Source: Engraulis encrasicolus (Eukaryota; Chordata; Actinopteri; Clupeiformes; Engraulidae). From it: a DNA stretch of 64,000 nt. Below the pieces are notes generated by a model. That model made no database searches and was not told where the DNA came from. It saw only the letters and a program-made list of their open reading frames with translations. The stretch is from NCBI RefSeq assembly GCF_034702125.1, contig NC_085865.1, positions 27,121,460 through 27,185,459 on the forward strand, given 5' to 3'. Below, in pieces: positions 54,281 to 64,000 of the stretch. A program made the translations under genes and the position numbers. Position 1 is the first letter of the stretch. Every line of letters starts with the position of its first letter.

Positions 54281-56420
54281 GGAGTTTATATGCCCTGGAG
54301 TGCTCTGCTTTGAGCTGGATTTGAACAGGCGAATTATGTGAGCTATAAGTCACACAGATTTGCCACTAATTACACCTTCAAACTTTGATATCCCAGCCAG
54401 GATTTCTTGGGAGGAAATTTTGAGGCCAAAAAGGTCTTGAAAATGTATGGTTTTAAACTGAAAGTTTGGGGGAAAGTCTTTAAAGTCTACCCAAAGCGAG
54501 AATACCCACCTGAGAAATGAAAAGAAACTGTACTGTGTCATCCAGGAGTCAAACACAGTCATCAATTGTGATTAGATACGATATTGACAAATATTGAGTT
54601 AAAATACATTTTACATGGAAATCTGTCCATCAATCAATTGACAGCTTCCTTCTACTGCGCATCTCCTGTCGAGTCCCCCCTTTCCATTGTCACAAAGGCA
54701 GAAAATAAGATAAAACATTATTATACTTCACCTTGTACAATCTGCGTATAGCAGTGATATTCTTTGTGTACCACAATTATGTTTCATTTTTCAATTATAT
54801 CTCATAACTAATCTGTGTTGTGGACATGAAAGGGCCCTTTGAAGCAAAAAATCTGAAAAATAAGGACTTTGTCATTTTTTTTACTGTAATGAAAAAAAAT
54901 CTTGGTTACATTGAAGCGTCAAGTCTTTCACAAGGTCGTGCTTACAACTGCACTTCAGTTTCATTTCCGCCTAAAACAATCATTGAGGGTATAAACAGAA
55001 TTATTTCTGTAGATAACATGACAGTTAAAAAGGAGACATTTTCAGAATAAATACAGCCATAGCACCTTATTACTTTAATGCTTTATTATGCTGCTTTTAA
55101 GACTTGAGTTATACGTCAGTTGTCTATTGGCTGTCTTTTCTATACCCTTTGTGGATTGAAATGCTGTTCACTCGATTTGTTTTCTGTCTGCTGTTTTCTT
55201 GTCTGCTGTTATTTCTGTTTGTTCTATAATTGGAGGACACATATGTTCCACACTAATATACTAAACAAAAATATGCAAACAGTGTTAGCTAAGAGTTCAA
55301 CAGTAAAAGTCAGTTACATTTCACTGCCACCACTTATGTCAGGGTCTTACCATTTCACGTCAGGTGGGATTGAATACAGCCACATTTAAAACAAACATCA
55401 ACATGTCCAAGCCACCATTCAACAGGCGCTCTTTCACAGTTCCTGTGACCTTATGCAATGCATTTCATTAGTTTTTAAATAGACGGATTGGCACATGCAC
55501 CCACGTTTTTACAGAAATGTACAATCCCTTCTGTACAAACACATATGGGTTTTTTTTCACAACGCAACCACACAGTAGCCTATTTGTCAGCACCCACTGG
55601 CTTCAGGCCTCTCCTGCTACTAGGACATCCATCATACAGTACATGTGCCATGAGTCCTCTGAAATCGTACATTGAACTGATATACTTTTTAATAAATAAC
55701 TTCAATATTCACACAGAGCGTTGTGTAGTAAATTGGAGTCCTTAAGGCTTATCCGTTTTGCTGCCTACAGTAATTGCCGTTTTTTTCACTATGCACTTCA
55801 TCACAACTTCAATAAAGGAAGACAAGACAAGTGGCATGTCATTATCCAACATAGTCCTCAAAGTCATTAAAATAAAAACAATCAGACGAAGCAATCTCCC
55901 CAAAAATCACACCAAACTATCTCTCCAAAGTGCAGACTGGAATTAAACCAATTTCATTTATGGAAGTGTAATAGCGAAGTGTTCACCTTTCAACTCCCTC
56001 TGCGATTTCAACTTTGTTAATGGAAAAACGGGTGAATTTGCATTTGTAAACAGAGTGCACAAATTAAAAAGGAAATGCAACATCATATCCAACACTTATG
56101 CATCGGCTGTGCCCAGGGCACTGCAGGGAGTGCAGTAGAGAAATCAACAGTATTATGTTTTGATTTCAGTAAATTATCAAGGGACCACAGATATAGTGGA
56201 AAATAAAAAATGCAACACCGCGGGACATGTTTACACAAAAAAATAATATTTTTTATTGCTTTTGCAAGTCTCTGAATGTCAACTGAACATCCCTAAAACC
56301 TCCTCCACTTTTAACTAATTTACAAACTCAACTAAATATAGCAATACAAAGACAATATACTGTGTTTTATAAGATTTGGGGATAAATTGTTTTGTTGTTT
56401 TAGATCATTTTCTTGTCTAC
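54281..56420. other. Long AT-rich stretch, no feature recognised
   Basis: Unique sequence; no open frame longer than about 90 codons and none with recognisable motifs. No transposon ends noticed. Confidence 0.5.
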
Positions 56421-57162
<742 letters not shown>

Positions 57163-57164
57163 GT

Positions 57165-57203
<39 letters not shown>
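57163..57203. repeat. (GT)n tract
   Basis: GT dinucleotides followed by GCGTGCGCATGCGCGCG. Confidence 0.9.
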
Positions 57204-57207
<4 letters not shown>

Positions 57208-57581
57208 CGCATGCGCGCGTGCATGTTTGAAACTCCAAATAGCAGGCATTCTCCAAGTGAAGCATCTCCCGAGAAATGACAAATCCTTCTCTCATCTGTG
57301 GGAAGGGTGGGCTGGAACAAGGGGGGTTATAAACATGTGAGGAGTGGGAACTGTATGCCCTGGTGGGGTCTACATCATGCCAAGCGTGAAATGCATGGTG
57401 AGAAACAGAAAGTGTCCTGAAGAGTGGCAGAGTAGGTGCGTAACGTAAAGGTAGTGGTGCATGTCAACTGCCGCTTAACTGTGATGAGGGTGTGAGTGTG
57501 TGCGTGTGTGTTAGTGGTAAAACATGTTAACTGGTGGTTACCAGACTGTAAAGATGTGAGAGTGTGTGTTTGGTTGTGCAT

Positions 57582-57590
57582 GAGAGAGAA

Positions 57591-57635
<45 letters not shown>
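57582..57635. repeat. (GA)n tract
   Basis: GA dinucleotides with AAAG interruptions. Confidence 0.9.
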
Positions 57636-58929
57636 TTGTGTGAAGTAGATAGCGTTGTGGTGAGTGTGTGAGGCTATGGGCAGTGAAACACAACGCATCA
57701 ATTTATAGTTCGGCCTACATAGACAAACTGTTGACTGTCTTTTCAGTGCTTGAGCAGAATTTGTTTGCCTCAGTGCCAAGGAGATGGAGATGATATGCCT
57801 CAACACCAGTGGCGTATTTGGAGGGTGTGATGTTGATAAGCACAAATTCTGTAACCAAGCCAAACTAGTGGGGTCTCCCCCAGATGAGATTTTTAAAAAA
57901 TAAAAACGCTCTTAAATTGTGAATTTTGACCTCTTCAGACAGCTCCCTAGGCTACTAAGTCATTCTACCACGTTGCATTTCGCATCCTCTTCACTCCACA
58001 ACTTGAAAATACAATCCAAATGTTTGCGTTGCATCTTACAGCAACAATTCATATCAATGCATTGAACAGAAAAGCACATCACCACAGCCATCATTCCAGA
58101 AAGGGTGTGTTCTTATTTAGACAGGTCATCAGCTGGGAAAATTAGGCCTTTCGTCCTACCGCACTTTTCTCTGTGGATTACTGACCAGAGGGCCTATTGG
58201 AAGAAATTAAAACATGGGGCCACGTCAATTTTTGCTCAGAATTCAATATGGCCGCCATTTTCCAAAATGACTTGTTTTCATGCATTATTACATTGTACTA
58301 TAAGGTGATATTCATGAACGATTAATTACTTTCAGCACTATTCTGTCCTATTTCCTTACATACATGTTTACAAAGGTTGACTAAACTAAAACAAATGAAA
58401 ATAAAGTTGGCCACCTTGCAATATCCAAAGGAAAGTGCTGAAAATAATGATTGAAATTCACATAGAGAGTCTATGACTGGGAAAATTAGGCCTATTGTCC
58501 TGTCAGGGTTTTCACAGTGGTTTACAGACCAGAAGGCCTATTGAAAAAGATTCACCTGCTGGTTGCCATCTCAAATGTGCTCCAAAATTCAAAATGTTCT
58601 CTGTTTTTCAGAATGGCAGACTTTCATACATTTTTCTCAATACTGTAAGGCCATCATTATCAATAAAGACAACCTATTTTCTCCTATCTCCTATCTACAG
58701 ACGTGAGTACAAAGGTTGGCAACAGAATGATGTAAATATATATCTTGCCCCTTTGAAATATCCTAAGGATTGTTGTCAGAAAATGATTGAATTACACATA
58801 CACAGTAGACTGCTGAAAAAAGGCTATTGACCTGCCAAACTTTTCACATTACATTACTGACCAAAAGTTTTTCAGGCCTACATTTTTTTTGCATAAACCA
58901 AGGGTGAGTGTTCGTGCGTGTGTGCCCAC

Positions 58930-59470
58930 GCGTATCCCCCGCTCATCTTTCCCCTGCTCTACAGTGTCTTTCCCCCACACACTATTCTGCCTCCCACACA
59001 CTATTCTGTCCCCCAACCCCCTCACTCATCCCCCCCATGCTACTCTGCCCCCTACCCCTCACTCACCCCCCACTATTCTGCCCCCCACACTCAACCCCCC
59101 TGACTCATTCTTCCCCCACCCCCCCACAAAATACTCGCCCACCCCCCATCCAATGTGAAAAGTTTGGCAGGTCACCCCCTCCCCCCCCCACGACTCAACT
59201 TACTCCCCCACACACACACACTATTCTGCTCCCCGGAACCCCCCACACTATTCCCCCCCACCACCTCACTCATCCCCCCACACACTATTCTGCCCCCCCA
59301 CCCCCTAATTCAACCCGACTCATTCTCCCCCACCCCCCCACTCTGCCACCCTACCCCCGCTCACCCCCTCATTCATCCCACCGCTCCTCCACATCATTCG
59401 GTCCCCCCTACCCTCCCACCTTATACCCCCCTCCCTACCCTCCCACCTTACACCCACCCTCCCCCCGGTC
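58930..59470. repeat. C-rich degenerate minisatellite
   Basis: CACTATTCTGCCCCCC, CTCATTCTCCCCC and CCCACCTTACACCC units repeat with variation for over 500 bp. On the - strand this is strongly G-rich. Proline/threonine-rich frames through it are artefacts. Confidence 0.85.
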
Positions 59471-59535
59471 TACTGGGTCTATGTCAGTGTATGTAAAGCA
59501 CACTGGCCACACACACTTGAGAAAAGCGCACTCAG

Positions 59536-59616
59536 GCACACACACACACACATATAAACGCACACGCACACGCACACGCACACACACACGTACACGCACA
59601 CGCACCCGCACCCACA
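59536..59616. repeat. (CACACG)n tract
   Basis: CA dinucleotides passing into CACGCA hexamers, ending at the right arm of the palindrome. Confidence 0.9.
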
Positions 59617-60108
59617 CCCTGACAGGACAATAGGCCTAATTTTCCCAGTCATAGACTCTCTATGTGCATTTCAATCATTATTTTCAGCACTTTCCTTTGC
59701 ATATTGCAAGGTGGCCAACTTTATTTTCATTTGTTTTAGTTTAGTCAACCTTTGTAAACATGTATGTAAGGAAATAGGACAGAATAGTGCTGAAAGTAAT
59801 TAATCGTTCATGAATATCACCTTATAGTACAATGTAATAATGCATGAAAACAAGTCATTTTGGAAAATGGCGGCCATATTGAATTCTGAGCAAAAATTGA
59901 CGTGGCCCCATGTTTTAATTTCTTCCAATAGGCCCTCTGGTCAGTAATCCACAGAGAAAAGTGCGGTAGGACGAAAGGCCTAATTTTCCCAGCTGATGAC
60001 CTGTCTAATTCTGCTAGGTAGAACTAATAGAAATGAAGTCAAGAGTGGCCACGAGCATGCCGTTGCGACCAAGGTACACTGTACACGAGAGCTGCCAAAA
60101 ACTTGCGT

Positions 60109-60254
60109 AGGCCTGCCGTTAACTTGGGGGGGGGGGGGTTGTCCCAGGCAGGCAGACAGAAGGCCCAGAACTGGGTCCTCATTACATCTACTGGGCTGAG
60201 GGCCCCTTTTAGATGACTTTGTCCTGGGCACAGCCAAAGCTGTCAGCGGCCCTG
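60109..60254 (-). mobile_element. Diverged copy of the CAGGGCCGCTG hAT-like MITE
   Basis: Read on the - strand from 60,254 it starts CAGGGCCGCTGACAGCTTTGG and follows the copy at 32,010-32,167 through GGGCCC-rich blocks and GATGTAATGAGGACCCA. The far end is unclear because of a G run at 60,126-60,138. No matching target duplication. Confidence 0.5.
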
Positions 60255-61368
60255 CTTGAAACAAACAACATCTGAAGCTAAATAAACATGGAAACCGAAA
60301 AAAGAATAAAATTGGTGCTGCTGCTCGCCTGTCAGGTGTTCTTGCAGGGTAAAATGGCTAATCAGGAAGAATTAAACACCGACAGAGATGAATAATGGGA
60401 AGGTCATTTCGGGCAGGAAAAAGAAAAAGAGCTGTCATGATGGCCACTCCAAAAGTGCAGCGTCAGAACTGTGGGAGACAAACTACTCTGTGGTCACATT
60501 AATTAAGACATGCAGAGCGCAGGGAATAACAGGCACGGCTAGAAACAGATGGTCAGCAAAACATTGACAGTGTGTGCTCTTACTGACCAAAAAAAAAAAG
60601 AAGACGAAAAGAATCCATACACAGCATGGCTGTATTTCTCTATATGCTAACCAATGTCACACACTTTGCTTAAACAAGAAAGTTTAAGTTAGTAAATGTC
60701 AAATTAAAAAAAAATACTTGGCTCCTCAAAAAATTAGTTTTAGGAGCACTTCTTGGATTCAAGACTAATTTTTGTGAGGTGCTATTTGGATGGGAAAACT
60801 TAGAACAATAAAAAAGAAAAATTCCAAGGCATTTTCATTTAGCCAACTTAATAAAGCCTTTATTGCGCTATCTTGGTTACAATAACCTTTTAAAAAAACT
60901 CCATGAGTCTTTTAAAATGTTAATCCAGTGCTCCTATATAAAATAGCCTGTTCTGGGCCACAAAGAAAGCTGATTTCATTCAGAAATGATTATGACTCTT
61001 AAAGAGCACCACCGATACAATGCATTGCACATTTGAAGAATTTCGTGGAGGCATGCAGTGCTAGTGTAGAAGAAAGTGTAGTTTAATGCTTACATGAACT
61101 TAATGTTTTCAGTGCAGTAATAGTTAAGTAATATTTCCTGTTGTGTACTGTACTAGGCATCAAAAGAATAAGGATATGACACTGACAGTATTATGGTTAA
61201 CTTTCACACTCATTTTACATAAATTATAGAATGCAATCCCTTAATTAAGAAATGACATGGAAAGAATGAATATCATGAATAATCTCTCGCTCTCGCTCTC
61301 TCTCTCTCCAGTATGTGTGTCCATGAGTGTGTACTACTCAAAGACTCATCCTACTTATATTCATTGCT
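60255..61368. other. No feature recognised
   Basis: Unique sequence with an A run at about 60,588 and a short CT tract at 61,283-61,310. Confidence 0.5.
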
Positions 61369-61430
61369 CCACACACACACACACACAGACACAGACATGC
61401 ACACGCACACGCACACACACACACACACAG
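61369..61430. repeat. Impure (CA)n tract
   Basis: CA dinucleotides with GACACAGACATG and CACGCA interruptions. Confidence 0.9.
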
Positions 61431-63237
<1,807 letters not shown>

Positions 63238-63513
63238 CGCTGATTGGCCAATGCTTCCCCCAACACAGTTGCCGGCCAATGAGAACGGCAGGCAGACGCA
63301 GACCAAGAAAGATCAGTAGAATGTCGCTCAACCGCAATGTCTGTAAAACTAGCTGAGATTCTATGAGAAGTATTGCCGTATCCAGTCTATCTGTCTCCGT
63401 CTGCCTACCCCCCCCCCCCCCCAAAAAAAACTCTTCGGATCTACACGATTCACGTCAGTGACCTATTTTGAGATCAAAACGGCGAATTTCGCCGAAAGGT
63501 GACAAGTTTGCAG
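63238..63513 (+). promoter_or_regulatory. Possible promoter with CCAAT boxes and a first-exon-like segment
   Basis: GCTGATTGGCCAATGC (63,240-63,254) contains back-to-back ATTGG and CCAAT, and GCCGGCCAATGAG gives a third box at 63,276-63,280. Downstream are a CRE-like TCACGTCA (63,450-63,457), the palindrome CGGCGAATTTCGCCG (63,480-63,494), and a consensus splice donor CAG|GTATGA with the junction after 63,513. No TATA box and no coding sequence is identified. Inference only. Confidence 0.3.
63408..63430. repeat. Poly-C / poly-A homopolymer pair
   Basis: A run of C followed directly by a run of A. Confidence 0.9.
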
Positions 63514-64000
63514 GTATGAAATGATGATGGCATTAAATAGTGGCCACATGTCGTAAAGTAGGCTAGTGGGCAGAAGAAATGACTATTGTATGTATTGAAA
63601 GCCTGCAATCAATCAATTGTTGATGTCTTAGCAGCGGTCACCAATTGTTTGTTGTCACCTTCATTGGACTGAACTTTGTCATGATACACTTCGAGAAGGT
63701 CTGTGATTATTGCTTGTAGTTGGAGAATGTGGCCATTACAGTAGGAACAAGGACTCCAACACTAAAACCAAAGGTGATAATTACAGTTTATCTCCTTCAT
63801 TGCGAAGTTTTCCTTTTCGGACGGTCAATAGTTTAATGATTTTTAAATGCAATAAATGCATAAAAAACGAATAAATAAATGAACTTTAAAAACTAACCCT
63901 ACTAAGCATCTGAAATTGTTGTTCTGTATATTTCATGTGCGATTTGTTTCTACGAGTGATGTTGGCTATGATTATGTCCATGATTGTAAGTCTTTTTGGT
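63514..64000. other. No feature recognised
   Basis: AT-rich unique sequence to the window edge. Confidence 0.5.

Larger units (their letters stand above)
58117..60008. repeat. 1.9-kb inverted repeat with 392-bp arms
   Basis: Left arm 58,117-58,508 and right arm 59,617-60,008 are mirror images of equal length and about 99% identical by eye. The left side also contains direct tandem copies of one unit (about 58,132-58,474, 58,475-58,810 and a partial third at 58,811-58,880). A 20-bp mirror of the third unit (58,828-58,847) is at 59,155-59,174. The loop is 1,108 bp and mostly C-rich minisatellite. No transposase or clear target duplication, so it is an unassigned repeat. Confidence 0.85.

Noticed and set aside
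58908..59633. 241-codon proline-rich frame
   Set aside because: It is the C-rich minisatellite; all three frames are open there and read similar proline-rich repeats.

Overview
The window is non-coding, repeat-dominated vertebrate DNA, almost certainly from a teleost fish. The evidence is a Gmr1-like Ty3/gypsy element with integrase ahead of reverse transcriptase, an I/Nimb-type LINE with an RNase H domain, several Tc1-like families with TA target sites, many hAT and PIF/Harbinger-like short elements, and about two dozen simple-sequence arrays, mostly (CA)n/(TG)n. I cannot assign the species. I recognise no host protein exon, tRNA, rRNA or other RNA gene. All recognisable protein-coding sequence belongs to transposable elements.

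Region 1 (1-10,312). A decayed + strand Gmr1-like LTR retrotransposon (gag, zinc knuckle, protease, integrase, reverse transcriptase, then truncated near 3,960) is followed by a nearly full-length Nimb-like LINE. In the LINE, ORF1 is open for 347 codons and ORF2 is broken by stops, frameshifts and a clean 1,104-bp MITE insertion (6,357-7,460) flanked by a CAG duplication.

Region 2 (10,315-20,938). This is a three-layer nest. The outer layer is a palindromic (foldback) Tc1-like element. A hAT element lies inside it (8-bp target duplication with one transition). Inside the hAT is a complete Gmr1-like LTR retrotransposon on the - strand (12,171-19,471), with LTRs of 1,238 and 1,232 bp, a perfect 5-bp duplication GGGTT, a leucine-tRNA-type primer site, a polypurine tract and one uninterrupted 1,572-residue Gag-Pol frame. 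It is the only apparently complete gene in the window. All expected catalytic motifs are visible, so it may be young and potentially competent.

Region 3 (20,939-64,000). This is spacer DNA with long microsatellites and a series of dated insertions: a hAT inside another hAT (25,847-27,306), a Harbinger-like MITE (29,083-29,208), a dead Tc1-like transposon with recognisable transposase (30,220-31,803), a hAT transposase fossil (about 32,719-33,179), a CpG-rich MITE with 20-bp perfect ends and TTA duplications (39,735-40,089), hAT MITEs with perfect 8-bp duplications (49,050-49,378 and 50,439-51,127), a 1.1-kb near-perfect hairpin (51,160-52,264), and a 1.9-kb inverted repeat with tandem units and a C-rich core (58,117-60,008). 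Three copies of one ACCTCCGCCAAGG-ended repeat are scattered at 24.4, 36.1 and 46.2 kb. A few possible host regulatory sites (ZNF143-like, CTCF-like, and a CCAAT-box cluster near 63.25 kb) are noted with low confidence.

The best candidates for something unusual are the Gmr1-like element (reversed pol order, SCAN-like Gag, stop codon inside its own LTR), the nesting itself, and the three large palindromes. Coordinates of element ends come from direct reading of inverted termini and target duplications. Family names come from knowledge of the families and were not checked by database search.
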